From NCBI GenBank assembly GCA_947629685.1, contig CANREP010000004.1, positions 1 through 64,000 on the forward strand: 64,000 bases of DNA, read 5' to 3'. The position numbers and the translations under genes are program-made. Of the stretch, positions 32,165 to 41,051 are shown piece after piece. The notes beneath the pieces are model-generated. The model was not told where the DNA came from and searched no databases. It saw only the letters and a program-made list of their open reading frames with translations. Source of the stretch: an uncultured Phascolarctobacterium sp. GTDB taxonomy: Bacteria > Bacillota > Negativicutes > Acidaminococcales > Acidaminococcaceae. How positions within the stretch are numbered: position 1 is the first letter of the stretch; each line of letters opens with the position of its first letter.

Positions 32165-33781
32165 ATGAGCGAGACTGCAGCTAATAACGATAATAAAAAA
32201 TTTCTCAAGGGTACGCTTATCCTGACGGCATCCAGCATCGTGGTCAAAGTAATCGGGTCGCTGAACTGGATTATCCTGTCCCGTGTGCTGGGCGGCGAGG
32301 GCATCGGCCTGTATCAGATGGGCTTTCCTATCTACCTGATGGCGATTACTGTTTCTTCGGCTGGTATTCCGGTGGCGATTTCCATTATTACTGCCGAAAA
32401 ACTGGCTAATAAGGATTATCGTGGAGCCAAACGGGTATTCAGCGTCTCTCTGCGCTTGTTGCTGGTCAGCGGATTGCTGTTTTCATCAGCGCTATTTTTC
32501 GGAGCCGGCTGGCTTATCGACCATAATTTTATTCGGGACGGGCGCGCTTATTATTCCATTATCGCGCTGGCTCCGGCTGTGTTCTTTGTAACTTTCCTGG
32601 CCAGCTTCCGCGGTTATCTGCAGGGCTGGCAGATTATGACGCCGACAGCGGTATCGGAAATCGTCGAGCAGCTGATGCGCGTTATTACCATGCTGATTTT
32701 TGCAGATCTGCTGCTGCCTTACGGTCTGGCTTATGCTGCCGGCGGCGCCAGCATGGGCGCCGGTGTGGGCGCTTTTTGTGCCTTGCTGGTACTGATGTGG
32801 TTTTACCAGCGTCTTAAACGCCAGCTGCATTCTGAGATAGCCGCTCAGGACGACACGGCGGAAGTAGAGGGAGCCTGGCATATCATCAAGAGGATGCTGC
32901 GGCTGGCGCTGCCGGTATCGCTGTCCAGTCTGATGCTGCCTATCGGGGCCAATCTTGACCTTTTGATTGTGCCGCAGCGGTTGGAAGCTGCCGGTTTCAG
33001 CGTCAGAACGGCTACAGAGCTGTTTGGCTACCTGACCGGTATGGCGGTGCCGCTGGTAAATCTGGCGGCTATCTTTACGGCGGCTATGACTATCAGCCTT
33101 GTGCCTTCTATTTCTGAATCAAGGGCGCTGGGTGATTTGACTGCTATCCGGGAAAAAATCAAGATTGCTTTCAGAGTGGCCATGATTATTACCTGCCCCT
33201 GTTTCATGGGACTGTATTTTCTGGCAGAAAAGGTTGCGGCACTGATTTATAATGCGCCGGGTGCCGCTTCTGCTATCCAGACAATGAGTGTGGGCATTTT
33301 GTTTTTAGGTTTGCATCAGATCAGTACAGGCATTTTGCAGGGATTGGGCAAGACCTCTATACCGGTAATCAATATGATTTTGGCCGGCGTAGTCAAGGTG
33401 GTGCTCAGCTGGACGCTGACTGCCGTGCCGACTTTGGGCGTCAAGGGCGCTTCTATGGCTACGGTGGCGGATTTCGCTGTGGCTGCCGTCATCAATATGT
33501 GTTTTATCTATAAATTTACCGGTTATCATCTTTCCGTGGGCAATCTGCTGAAACCGCTGGCTGCCTCCGGCGTGATGGGACTGGTAATCTACGGGGTGCT
33601 GTATTGCTTCGGCGGTTGGGGAGCCTGGGCTATCCTGATTGCCATGGCGACGGCTGTACCGTCTTATGCGCTGGCGTTAATAGCCTGCGGCGGCCTGCAC
33701 AAAGAGGATATGGCAAGTATTCCTTTTGTAGGCGCAAGGATGCTGCGGCTGGGACAACGGTTCGGTTATTTTAAAGGATAA
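32165..33781 (+). CDS. SpoVB/MurJ-like polysaccharide (lipid) flippase
   Basis: A 538-residue inner-membrane protein with about fourteen hydrophobic segments, of the MOP superfamily (PST/SpoVB branch). The start KGTLILTASSIVVKVIGSLNWIILSRVLGGEGIGLYQMG is typical of SpoVB-like proteins. They flip lipid-linked peptidoglycan or polysaccharide precursors across the membrane. AAAGGCGG precedes the ATG. It is followed after 4 bases by an M23 peptidase, so both belong to cell-wall growth. Sporulation is not implied by this gene alone. Confidence 0.87.
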   Translation: MSETAANNDNKKFLKGTLILTASSIVVKVIGSLNWIILSRVLGGEGIGLYQMGFPIYLMAITVSSAGIPVAISIITAEKLANKDYRGAKRVFSVSLRLLLVSGLLFSSALFFGAGWLIDHNFIRDGRAYYSIIALAPAVFFVTFLASFRGYLQGWQIMTPTAVSEIVEQLMRVITMLIFADLLLPYGLAYAAGGASMGAGVGAFCALLVLMWFYQRLKRQLHSEIAAQDDTAEVEGAWHIIKRMLRLALPVSLSSLMLPIGANLDLLIVPQRLEAAGFSVRTATELFGYLTGMAVPLVNLAAIFTAAMTISLVPSISESRALGDLTAIREKIKIAFRVAMIITCPCFMGLYFLAEKVAALIYNAPGAASAIQTMSVGILFLGLHQISTGILQGLGKTSIPVINMILAGVVKVVLSWTLTAVPTLGVKGASMATVADFAVAAVINMCFIYKFTGYHLSVGNLLKPLAASGVMGLVIYGVLYCFGGWGAWAILIAMATAVPSYALALIACGGLHKEDMASIPFVGARMLRLGQRFGYFKG

Positions 33782-33785
33782 GGAA

Positions 33786-34748
33786 ATGAAAGAAGAAAAG
33801 AAATTTACGCAAGAAGAAAAATGTGAAAGCTGCAGGATCGTGCTGCCGGGCAATAAGGTGTTTTCCTGCAGTGCCAGCAGTTTTAAATGGCTGGTGGTAC
33901 TGGGAGCAATCATAATCCTGGCATCCGTGTCAGCTGCGGGATATTTTGGTTACCGCCTGTACCAGTTCCGCAGTGAGCAGAGCGCTTTTGCCGAGTATCA
34001 GCTGCATAAAGATGAGGAGCAGGCGGCCCTGCAGAAAATGCTCAATGATAACGAAAAGATGCTGCGCGATATGGCAGAACTGTCTAATCTGGAAAAGAAA
34101 CTGCGCCGCACGCTGATCCGGGACGTTGACAACAGTAAACTGGCCGGCAGCGACGATGCGGCAGTTGCTGAAACCGCCGCGTCTGCCCGTTATCTTGGTC
34201 AGGGTGGACCTAAAGAAGAAATAGGCGTCAGTGAGCTCAGAGCGTTACTTCAAATACAGAACCAGAATATCAGCCAGATGATTGCGGAAAGAAAAAATTC
34301 GGTTTCAGAACTGCTGCAGTTAATCGGCGGGCGCAGCGGCACAATGGCAGTATTTCCTGATAAATGGCCGGTGCAGGGCGGCGAGATAAGTTCACCCTAC
34401 GGCAGCCGTGTAGGTCCGATTGAAGGCGGTTATGAGTGGCATCAGGGGATCGATATTGCTGTTGACTTTGGCGCGCCGGTATATGCCAGCGCTGCCGGCA
34501 AGGTGGAACAGGCCGGCTGGAACGGCGGTTATGGGCGTTATGTGCGGATAGATCACGGCAACGGCTACGAAAGCGCTTACGGGCATATGAGCAGTCTGGC
34601 AGTGGAAGCTGGGCAGCAGGTTGCCAAAGGGGAGATCATCGGCTTTGTAGGCAGCAGCGGCTACAGTACCGGGCCTCACGTGCATTATGAAGTACTGGTA
34701 GACGGGCAGGCTGTCGACCCTTATTATATGCTGAAAAGTAAAGAGTAA
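33786..34748 (+). CDS. Membrane-anchored M23 (LytM) peptidase
   Basis: A 320-residue protein: cytosolic N-terminus with a Cys/Glu-rich start, one membrane segment (about 38-59), a coiled-coil-like region (about 65-120) and a C-terminal M23 domain. Zinc ligands and catalytic His are present (HQGID near 219, HVHYE near 298), so it should be an active endopeptidase cutting peptidoglycan cross-bridges. A homologue with the same layout lies at 41052. Directly downstream of the flippase, probably co-transcribed. Confidence 0.88.
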   Translation: MKEEKKFTQEEKCESCRIVLPGNKVFSCSASSFKWLVVLGAIIILASVSAAGYFGYRLYQFRSEQSAFAEYQLHKDEEQAALQKMLNDNEKMLRDMAELSNLEKKLRRTLIRDVDNSKLAGSDDAAVAETAASARYLGQGGPKEEIGVSELRALLQIQNQNISQMIAERKNSVSELLQLIGGRSGTMAVFPDKWPVQGGEISSPYGSRVGPIEGGYEWHQGIDIAVDFGAPVYASAAGKVEQAGWNGGYGRYVRIDHGNGYESAYGHMSSLAVEAGQQVAKGEIIGFVGSSGYSTGPHVHYEVLVDGQAVDPYYMLKSKE

Positions 34749-34751
34749 AAT

Positions 34752-34790
34752 AAAAAAGCAGTTACATCCGAGAGGATATAACTGCTTTTT
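34752..34790. terminator. Bidirectional terminator
   Basis: AAAAAAGCAGTTACATCC and its near-complement, with a GAGA loop, between convergent genes. Confidence 0.85.
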
Positions 34791-34804
34791 GTAATTATAA
34801 TCAA

Positions 34805-35488
34805 TTATTTGCCCAAGATGATCTTGGTCAGATCCATCGGGTCAACGATTTTGCCGTCTTTGTAAACGCGCATATTGCCGCTGGCGATTTCGTCGATGAG
34901 GATTACTTCATCGTTGTTGTAGCCGAATTCAAATTTGATATCATACAGATCCAGGCCTTTTTTAGCCAGATCAGCTGCAACGATATGGGTGATTTTCAGA
35001 GTTTGCGCTTTCATGCTCTCGAACATTTCGCGGGTCATGATGTGCAGCGCTTCCAGACCTTCGCAGGTAACCAGCGGATCGCCTTTAGCGTCGTCTTTGA
35101 AAGTGGTTTCTACATAACCGCCGGGCAGTTCTGCACCGTCAGCAATATAATCGCCGTAACGGCGGATGAAGCTGCCGGTTGCTTTCAGGCGGCAGATAAC
35201 TTCCAGGCCTTTGCCGAATACTTTGGCGGGCAGTACTTCCATGGTTGCTTCGTCAACGTTAGCGGATACATAATGGGTCTTGATGCCTGCTTCTTTCAGA
35301 ATTTCAAAGAAATGGATGGAGGTTTCCAGGTTTGCTTTGCCGATACCTTCAATGGTCAGGCCGATGCTGTTTTCACCCGGATCGAAAACGCCGTCTTTGC
35401 CGGTGCAGTCATCTTTAAATTTTAACAGTACATTACCGTTTTCCAGTTGATAAACGGTTTTGGTTTTGCCTTCGTAAATTTTTTCCAT
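34805..35488 (-). CDS. purC: Phosphoribosylaminoimidazole-succinocarboxamide synthase
   Basis: A 227-residue SAICAR synthase. It keeps the family start [11 protein letters not shown], the [12 protein letters not shown] region and the [12 protein letters not shown] end. It joins CAIR and aspartate in purine synthesis, using ATP. No other purine genes are beside it. GAAAGGG precedes the ATG. Its promoter is the one at 35532-35560. No purine riboswitch was seen in its leader. Confidence 0.95.
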   Translation of the reverse strand: MEKIYEGKTKTVYQLENGNVLLKFKDDCTGKDGVFDPGENSIGLTIEGIGKANLETSIHFFEILKEAGIKTHYVSANVDEATMEVLPAKVFGKGLEVICRLKATGSFIRRYGDYIADGAELPGGYVETTFKDDAKGDPLVTCEGLEALHIMTREMFESMKAQTLKITHIVAADLAKKGLDLYDIKFEFGYNNDEVILIDEIASGNMRVYKDGKIVDPMDLTKIILGK

Positions 35489-35531
35489 AATAGCACCCTT
35501 TCGTTAGTAACAAGTTTATCTGAACATATTT

Positions 35532-35560
35532 ATCCTATCACAAAGTGTTTTTTTGCTCAA
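35532..35560 (-). promoter_or_regulatory. Promoter of purC
   Basis: TTGAGC (35560-35555), 17 bases, TAGGAT (35537-35532) on the minus strand. Confidence 0.55.
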
Positions 35561-35954
35561 GAAAATTGTAAAAAAATTGCTCTTTTAAATTGTTTCTGCA
35601 TACTGATATATAATGTCTGCCGGGAATAAAAGCTATGCTGAAAAGTAAATTGCTGTCTGTATTCATCTCCATAAATAAAGACTGCTGTCGGGCGGACGGA
35701 AACTTTATCATAAAAAAACAGGTTGTTGTGTAAACAAAATACTTTCGGACTTTACATCTTTATTCCTGCCTGCGCAGGTGATTCAGCTATTGCCGGTGTA
35801 TTTTGCTGCAGCTCCCGGCAACCGGCAGAAATGCTGAGCGGAATTTGACTGCACTGATTCTGAGCGTGCTGATTTGCCGGCTTCTATGATTGCCGGGAAA
35901 TTCCTGTGGGTTGGCCTTTCTTTCCGCAGGGTAAGCAGTTAAGCGTCAGCTTAG

Positions 35955-35983
35955 TTGCAATGCTTCGGCGGGTATGGTATAAT
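35955..35983 (+). promoter_or_regulatory. Promoter of tRNA-Gly
   Basis: TTGCAA (35955-35960), 17 bases, TATAAT (35978-35983), 24 bases ahead of the tRNA. Confidence 0.7.
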
Positions 35984-36006
35984 ACGGAAGAATAAAAACT
36001 TTAGCT

Positions 36007-36081
36007 GCGGGTATAGCTCAGTGGTAGAGCAGCGGCTTCCCAAGCCGCGTGTCACGAGTTCGAATCTCGCTACCCGCTCCA
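36007..36081 (+). tRNA. tRNA-Gly (anticodon CCC)
   Basis: A 75-base tRNA with a full cloverleaf. The acceptor GCGGGTA pairs with TACCCGC, the D-arm is AGCTCAGTGGTAGAGC, the anticodon stem GCGGC/GCCGC encloses TTCCCAA (anticodon CCC, codon GGG), and the T-arm has GTTCGAATC. CCA is encoded. A single GGG-reading glycine tRNA in its own transcription unit with promoter and terminator. Confidence 0.96.
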
Positions 36082-36091
36082 GAAAAAAATT

Positions 36092-36121
36092 ACGTCCTCC
36101 GGTTTTCGGAGGACGTTTTTT
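36092..36121 (+). terminator. Terminator of tRNA-Gly
   Basis: ACGTCCTCCG (36092-36101) and CGGAGGACGT (36107-36116), then T-run. Also serves the convergent HlyD-type gene by symmetry. Confidence 0.88.
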
Positions 36122-36122
36122 A

Positions 36123-37013
36123 TTACGGAAGCAGGATTTCTGCCGTACTGCCGCCAGGGATATCTTCTGGTTTGGCTTCGGAAAAGACGGTAATTGTTGT
36201 TTTTTCTGCTGCTTGGATATAACCGGGAAAAGGCGGATACCCGTCGATATGGATAGTAACCGGCTGCTGCACCTGCAGTTTTGCAGCGAGCGCCGTATCG
36301 GCGTTCACGGTGACAGTACAGGTATCAGTAGCTGTTATTGTCAGTATCTTCTGGCCTGCCTGTGCGGTAGAGTTATTTTCGGCTGCCTTTTCTGTGATGA
36401 TGCCTGTGCAGGGGCTGCTGGCTTCATTTTGCAGTTGTTTTTCCCGCAGCTCTTTTTGTTCTGTCTGCAGCTGTTCAATCAGCTGCTTTTGCGAGTTTAT
36501 GGCTTCCGGGGAAGATGGTCTGAGCAGGATATTGTGCTGGCTGGCGGCTTGCAGAGCTGCCTGGGCGGCAGCAAGTTCTGTTTGAGCGGCCTGCGCCTGT
36601 CTGCGGGAGACAGCTCCCTGCGCCAGCAGGTTGTTCATTTTGTCTGCTTTCTGACGCGCCGCTTCGTAATTGGCTTGAGCTGCGGACAGATTACCGGGAG
36701 AGGCGCCAGCCGGGGCAGGTTCTTCCATGCTTTTCAAATCTGCTTTGGCTTTGGCAAGCCGGGTAGTGACGTTTTCTTCCTGCCTGTCAGTGTCTTCATC
36801 ATTGATAGCAAACAACGGCTGCCCTTTGCTGATCCGCTCTCCTTGTTCGCTGATCAGGCCCAGTATGGTGCCTGAAGCAGGCGCTTCGATTGTATAGACG
36901 GGAATGTTTATCTTGCCGCTGCCGATTTTTTGTCCGGCAGGGTCGTTGCTGCTGCCGCAGCCGCAGATGGCAAACACGGCAATAAGCAGCAGGGTCAAAA
37001 GTATTTTCTGCAT
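36123..37013 (-). CDS. HlyD/MFP-type periplasmic adaptor lipoprotein
   Basis: A 296-residue membrane-fusion protein with a lipobox-like ICGC (Cys19). It has the two lipoyl/barrel-sandwich halves (TIEAPASGTILGLISEQGERISKGQPLFAI near residues 42-71 and the mirrored CTGIITEKAAENN near 200-212) around a long Ala/Gln-rich coiled coil (about 75-195). Adaptors of this type join an inner-membrane exporter to an outer-membrane channel, again fitting a diderm cell. No exporter gene is beside it, so its partner is elsewhere. GGAGAC precedes the ATG. Confidence 0.82.
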   Translation of the reverse strand: MQKILLTLLLIAVFAICGCGSSNDPAGQKIGSGKINIPVYTIEAPASGTILGLISEQGERISKGQPLFAINDEDTDRQEENVTTRLAKAKADLKSMEEPAPAGASPGNLSAAQANYEAARQKADKMNNLLAQGAVSRRQAQAAQTELAAAQAALQAASQHNILLRPSSPEAINSQKQLIEQLQTEQKELREKQLQNEASSPCTGIITEKAAENNSTAQAGQKILTITATDTCTVTVNADTALAAKLQVQQPVTIHIDGYPPFPGYIQAAEKTTITVFSEAKPEDIPGGSTAEILLP

Positions 37014-37326
37014 AATATTCAGTCTCCTTGCTTTAAATATAGCACAGCAGGCGTAAAAAATGAACTATTAAATATTTCAGACAGAAATTCCTCCTTTAGT
37101 TGCGGAAAGACAAAAATATTTTACAATATAGAATAAAAAGCAAATTTCACTGTATCAAAAGTAACAAAAAGTTCACTCAAGGGGAGTTACAAAAAAATAA
37201 AATTTTAGTATAATAGATTGTAGAAAAATAAATTTACTTTTCTGTAAATCGGCGCTGGTTTATTTGCTGTACAAAATACAGCCTTTTGTTTTGAAATGAT
37301 TTATTTATATTATTAGGAGTTTAGAT
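37014..37326. other. AT-rich divergent intergenic region
   Basis: About 310 bases without a gene between the adaptor gene and the radical SAM gene. On the + strand a TTACAA (37187-37192)/TATAAT (37209-37214) promoter with a 16-base spacer is seen. In the leader a small hairpin GCTGTA/TACAGC (37266-37282) is followed by a T-rich stretch, a possible attenuator. A further TGC-TATATT -10 exists for the adaptor on the minus strand. Confidence 0.5.
37187..37214 (+). promoter_or_regulatory. Promoter of the radical SAM gene
   Basis: TTACAA (37187-37192), 16 bases, TATAAT (37209-37214), leaving a leader of about 105 bases. Confidence 0.5.
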
Positions 37327-38226
37327 ATGTTTTTTGATACTTATGACACACCGGTTTTCAGACCGCCAAGCGAGGCGCGCAGCTTTATTTTAAGAGTTAC
37401 CAGGGGCTGCGCTCATAATAAATGTACTTATTGCAATATGTATAGGGGTGTACCCTTCCAAATATTGACTGATGAAGAAATTTCCCGGCAGATTGCGCTG
37501 GCCGTGCTGTACGGGAAAGAGACCGTCCGCCGCGTTTTCCTGGCTGACGGTGATGCGCTGGTACTGCCGACGGCCAAGCTGCTGAAAATACTGCAGGCGC
37601 TGCGGGAAAACTTCCCGAAACTGCAGCGTGTCGCTTCCTATGCTGCGCCTAAGGATATCCTGCGTAAGAGCGAAGAGGAGCTGCGCCAGCTGAAAGAAGC
37701 GGGTCTGCAGCTGCTGTATTACGGCATGGAGACCGGCGACGATATGACGCTGAAGGCGGTAAACAAAGGAGTAGACGCTGCCGAGGCGATTGAAGCCGGC
37801 AGGCGTGTAACGGCCAGCGGTATGAAACTTTCGCTGATGGTCATCTTGGGCCTTGCGGGTAAAGAAGGTTCGCAGCGCCATGCGCTGGCAACGGCCAAGG
37901 CCATCAATATTATCCAGCCCACCATGCTGAGTGCATTATGTTTGATGTTGTACCGCGGCAGCGAGCTGTTGAATCAGTTTGAAAACGGTCAGTTTGATCC
38001 GCTGTCGCCTCAGGGACTTATGGAAGAGCTGTATCTGATGATGGAGCATATCAACCTGCCTCAGGATAAACACTGCCTGTTCCGCAGCAATCATGTTTCC
38101 AATTATGTGCAGCTGGCAGGTACGCTGCCAAAAGATAAAGAAAGGCTGCTGCGCGAGATTGCTTACAGCGCCAAACAGCTGGGTAAACTGAAAAGTTGGG
38201 ACGTTTATAATAATACTAAATACTAA
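37327..38226 (+). CDS. Radical SAM protein of unknown substrate
   Basis: A 299-residue radical SAM enzyme. The cluster motif is CAHNKCTYC (about residues 32-40), i.e. CX4CX2C, as in a subgroup with the TRGC.xNKC.xC pattern, preceded by FRPPSEARSFILRVTRG. It has the AdoMet-binding MLLA-like and GMETGDD segments (GMETGDDMTLK near 138) and an ILGLAGKEGS turn. No substrate is evident. It is followed 23 bases later by a cell-wall hydrolase, so it may be in the same transcript. AGGAG precedes the ATG. Confidence 0.78.
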   Translation: MFFDTYDTPVFRPPSEARSFILRVTRGCAHNKCTYCNMYRGVPFQILTDEEISRQIALAVLYGKETVRRVFLADGDALVLPTAKLLKILQALRENFPKLQRVASYAAPKDILRKSEEELRQLKEAGLQLLYYGMETGDDMTLKAVNKGVDAAEAIEAGRRVTASGMKLSLMVILGLAGKEGSQRHALATAKAINIIQPTMLSALCLMLYRGSELLNQFENGQFDPLSPQGLMEELYLMMEHINLPQDKHCLFRSNHVSNYVQLAGTLPKDKERLLREIAYSAKQLGKLKSWDVYNNTKY

Positions 38227-38249
38227 TCTCTGACAGGAAGGTGATTGCG

Positions 38250-38930
38250 TTGCTGAAAAAGTGGCTGGCATTAATGGCTGTAGTAAGCGTGCTTGTCCTG
38301 CCTCTGTCTGCGGATGCCAAAACCTATACCAGAGGAGATCATGACTGGAAGATCAAGGTAGCGCAGCAGAAGCTGCAGACATTGGGCTATTTGAAAGAAA
38401 AGCCCAGCGGCGACCTGACTGCTGCTACGGAAGAAAGCTTAAAAAAATTCCAGAAAAACAGTAAATTGAAGGCCAGCGGCAAGCTGGATGACAAAACCTA
38501 TCAGAAGCTGAACTGGGCGGCCTTTACCAGAGAGGGAATCCAGAAAGTCAAAGGCAAGGATATCGTCAAGACGGCGGCCAAATTCAAGGGCGTGCCTTAC
38601 AAATTCGGCGGTACTACGCCTAAGGGCTTTGACTGTTCCGGCTACGTGCAGTATGTGTTTAAAAAACAGAACGCAGAGCTGCCGCGCAGCGCTGACGTAC
38701 AGGTACTGGAAGGAATCTTTGTCTTGCAGAAAGATTTGAAACCGGGCGATCTGGTTTTCTTTTCCACTTATGCGCCGGGAGCTTCCCATGTAGGTATTTA
38801 TGCCGGCAGCGGTAAGTTCTGGAGCGCGTCTACCTCTAAAGGGGTGGTGCTGTCGTCGTTGCAGGACAGCTACTGGAAAGCGAGATATTACGGAGCCCGC
38901 CGCGTTTTGATAGAAAACGGCGAAGCATGA
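38250..38930 (+). CDS. Exported NlpC/P60 cell-wall hydrolase with peptidoglycan-binding domain
   Basis: A 226-residue protein with a signal peptide (about 1-23, cleavage near ADA-KT), a peptidoglycan-binding domain of type 1 (about 33-85: KVAQQKLQTLGYL...) and an NlpC/P60 domain (about 103-226). The catalytic Cys is in FDCSGY and the His in SHVGIY. It likely cleaves within peptidoglycan stem peptides. The TTG at 38250 is chosen as AAGGTG lies 6 bases upstream; a GTG nine bases earlier is part of that site. Confidence 0.88.
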   Translation: MLKKWLALMAVVSVLVLPLSADAKTYTRGDHDWKIKVAQQKLQTLGYLKEKPSGDLTAATEESLKKFQKNSKLKASGKLDDKTYQKLNWAAFTREGIQKVKGKDIVKTAAKFKGVPYKFGGTTPKGFDCSGYVQYVFKKQNAELPRSADVQVLEGIFVLQKDLKPGDLVFFSTYAPGASHVGIYAGSGKFWSASTSKGVVLSSLQDSYWKARYYGARRVLIENGEA

Positions 38931-38977
38931 TATAAGTTAGCTGATGAAAAGAAGGGTATTTGAGGAGGGTTTTATTT

Positions 38978-40861
38978 ATGATTCGTGAACGGCGTAATAA
39001 GGAAAAGCTTGCTTCCTATTACAAGAAATTTATGGAAGAGGGGATTATCGATCCTAACGTGCATCCATGGGTAGCTGAGTCCTGGCAGCGCTGCCGGGCT
39101 ATGAACCTGCCCCATGAAACTATGCCTAAGATCAATAAGCTCAGCAGGGAAGAAATTATCGAGCACCAGAAGACTCACGAATTTATCGTTAAATATGTCG
39201 ACGGGCTGTATGAACAGAGCAAACAGCATTTCAATATCCATAATTTAAGTATGCTGCTGATAGACGAGGGCGGCTATGTTATTAAAAACTATGCGTTGCC
39301 TTTCTTCCAGCGGGTTATCGAGGATATTCAGGGAATGCGCGTACTGGAGGAAGATGTGGGAACTTCCAGTATCAGTATTGCCCGCGAGCATAATGTGCCG
39401 TTCCTCATGTTCGGACCGGAAATGTGGATCAAAGACAGCCATTCCGGCGATGCCTGCAGTGCGCCTATTTATGTGAACGGTAAGATCAGATATATTATCT
39501 CTTTCTTTTCTTTGGATCAGAATGATCTGCCCTATGATCTGCTGCTCAGCCTTTTGATGACTATGAAATATTCTATTGAGCAGCATTTGTCCATGCTGGA
39601 AAGCTGGAGCATCAACCAGATCATGATGGAACAGCTGCCTATTTCTGTTTACTGGATCGGCAAGAATGCCAAAATCAAATACTGCAACGAAAACGGCAGA
39701 AAGCGTCTGGACGGGAAGGAAGAATTAGAGGATATCTTCCTTAATTATGAGCACATTCCCATCAAGAAGGCTTTGCAGGGCGTGCCTACCTATCGCCGTG
39801 AAATTACCTGGATAACCCAGGACCGTACATATGAAGATATCACTACTGTCATGCCTATCAAGGTAGGCAGCGAGGTGGAAAGCGCGCTGGTATTGTCCAT
39901 GTCTATAGAGGACCTGAAGACTACTATTGCTCACGCTACCGGCTACAGTTCCCGCTACAGCCTGTACAGTATGGTGGGCGAGACCAGTGAATTCTTGGCG
40001 CTGCAGCATAAAGCGACACGCGTGGCGCGTACCGACCACAATATCCTGCTGCAGGGCGAGCCGGGTACCGGCAAGCAGCGTCTTGCTCACGGTATTCATC
40101 AGGCCAGCTCCCGCGCTGCTGCGCCGCTGATCGTAGTTAAATGTTCTAATGCGCCGTTAGAAGAACTGGAAGAGGAATTTTTCGGCCGTATGGACGGCGA
40201 CCAGCCGCTGGCGGGCAAACTGGAGCTGTCGCTGGGCGGTACCTTGTTCCTGGACGAAGTGGAAAAACTGTCGGTGGAAATGGGCGATAAGCTGGCAGAA
40301 GCGCTGACTCACGGTATCGTCAATAAAAAGACTGGTATTACCAAGAAATTTAATGTCCGGGTTATTGCAGCCTGTGATTCCAACCTGAAACGGCTGGCAG
40401 ACAAGGGCTTGTTCTCCCGCAAGCTGTATGAGCTTGTGCTCGATACTACTATGCGCGTACCGCCTCTGCGTGAGCGTGTCAAAGATATCGAGGTTATTGC
40501 CACCCATATCCTGGCAGAAATGTCGGCGCAGCATAACCTGCCGCCGAAAAAACTGTCGCCGGAAGCAGTTGGTCTGCTGCTGAGCTGCAGCTGGCCCGGC
40601 AATATCAAGCAGCTGCAGGGCGTTATCGAGCAGGCGTTCTTCCATACTCCCGGCAGCATCATTGAAGCGGAAAACATCAAGCTGCCAGGCGACCGCACTT
40701 TGGAAAAATCCTGGAAATACGACAAGGAATCTTTTATTGCTGCCTGGAAATCTGCCGGCGGCAACATCAGCAAGCTGGCTAATATGCTGGACGTCAGCCG
40801 CGTAACCTTGTACAGATATCTGAAAAAATACGGCCTGGGACCCAAACACAAAGAAGATTGA
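38978..40861 (+). CDS. AcoR-like AAA+ transcriptional regulator without the GAFTGA motif
   Basis: A 627-residue protein: AcoR-like GAF-type N-terminal sensing region (about 1-190; SWQRCRAMN near 26-34 is the AcoR start), a PAS-like segment (about 205-320), an AAA+ domain (Walker A GEPGTGKQ near 360; Walker B GGTLFLDEVEKL near 421) and a C-terminal Fis-type HTH (ISKLANMLDVSRVTLYRYLKKYG, about 597-619). The sigma-54 contact loop GAFTGA is missing: the region reads FFGRMDGDQPLAGK. It should therefore not open sigma-54 promoters and may act like TyrR-type regulators. GAGGAGGG lies 8 bases ahead of the ATG at 38978. Confidence 0.85.
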   Translation: MIRERRNKEKLASYYKKFMEEGIIDPNVHPWVAESWQRCRAMNLPHETMPKINKLSREEIIEHQKTHEFIVKYVDGLYEQSKQHFNIHNLSMLLIDEGGYVIKNYALPFFQRVIEDIQGMRVLEEDVGTSSISIAREHNVPFLMFGPEMWIKDSHSGDACSAPIYVNGKIRYIISFFSLDQNDLPYDLLLSLLMTMKYSIEQHLSMLESWSINQIMMEQLPISVYWIGKNAKIKYCNENGRKRLDGKEELEDIFLNYEHIPIKKALQGVPTYRREITWITQDRTYEDITTVMPIKVGSEVESALVLSMSIEDLKTTIAHATGYSSRYSLYSMVGETSEFLALQHKATRVARTDHNILLQGEPGTGKQRLAHGIHQASSRAAAPLIVVKCSNAPLEELEEEFFGRMDGDQPLAGKLELSLGGTLFLDEVEKLSVEMGDKLAEALTHGIVNKKTGITKKFNVRVIAACDSNLKRLADKGLFSRKLYELVLDTTMRVPPLRERVKDIEVIATHILAEMSAQHNLPPKKLSPEAVGLLLSCSWPGNIKQLQGVIEQAFFHTPGSIIEAENIKLPGDRTLEKSWKYDKESFIAAWKSAGGNISKLANMLDVSRVTLYRYLKKYGLGPKHKED

Positions 40862-40873
40862 CGAAAAATAATT

Positions 40874-40909
40874 ACTGCTGTAGACATTTTGTTTACAGCA
40901 GTTTTTTTC
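40874..40909 (+). terminator. Terminator of the AcoR-like gene
   Basis: ACTGCTGTA (40874-40882) and TACAGCAGT (40894-40902), then T7. Confidence 0.82.
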
Positions 40910-40970
40910 TGTGCAGACGGCCGCCGAATGTTGCATAATCTTTAAAAATATTTTCCGGCGTTAGAAAAAT

Positions 40971-40999
40971 TTGACGAATAATCTGTTACGTTTTACAAT
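40971..40999 (+). promoter_or_regulatory. Promoter of the second M23 gene cluster
   Basis: TTGACG (40971-40976), 17 bases, TACAAT (40994-40999). Confidence 0.65.
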
Positions 41000-41051
41000 A
41001 AAAAGGATTGAGTAAAATTTTATTAAGGAAGTTATTGTAGGAGTGCATTGG

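Larger units (their letters stand above)
35489..36006. other. Gene-free region between purC and tRNA-Gly
   Basis: About 520 bases without a credible gene. It holds the purC promoter on the minus strand, and the tRNA promoter on the + strand. Between them (about 35600-35950) the sequence is GC-richer and carries four copies of a TTGCCGG/CCGGCAA unit (35790, 35814 inverted, 35874, 35890) that could pair in several ways. No family was recognised. Confidence 0.5.

Noticed and set aside
35489..35600. Purine riboswitch ahead of purC
   Set aside because: The three-way junction core of the purine class is not visible in the leader, which is short and A/T-rich.
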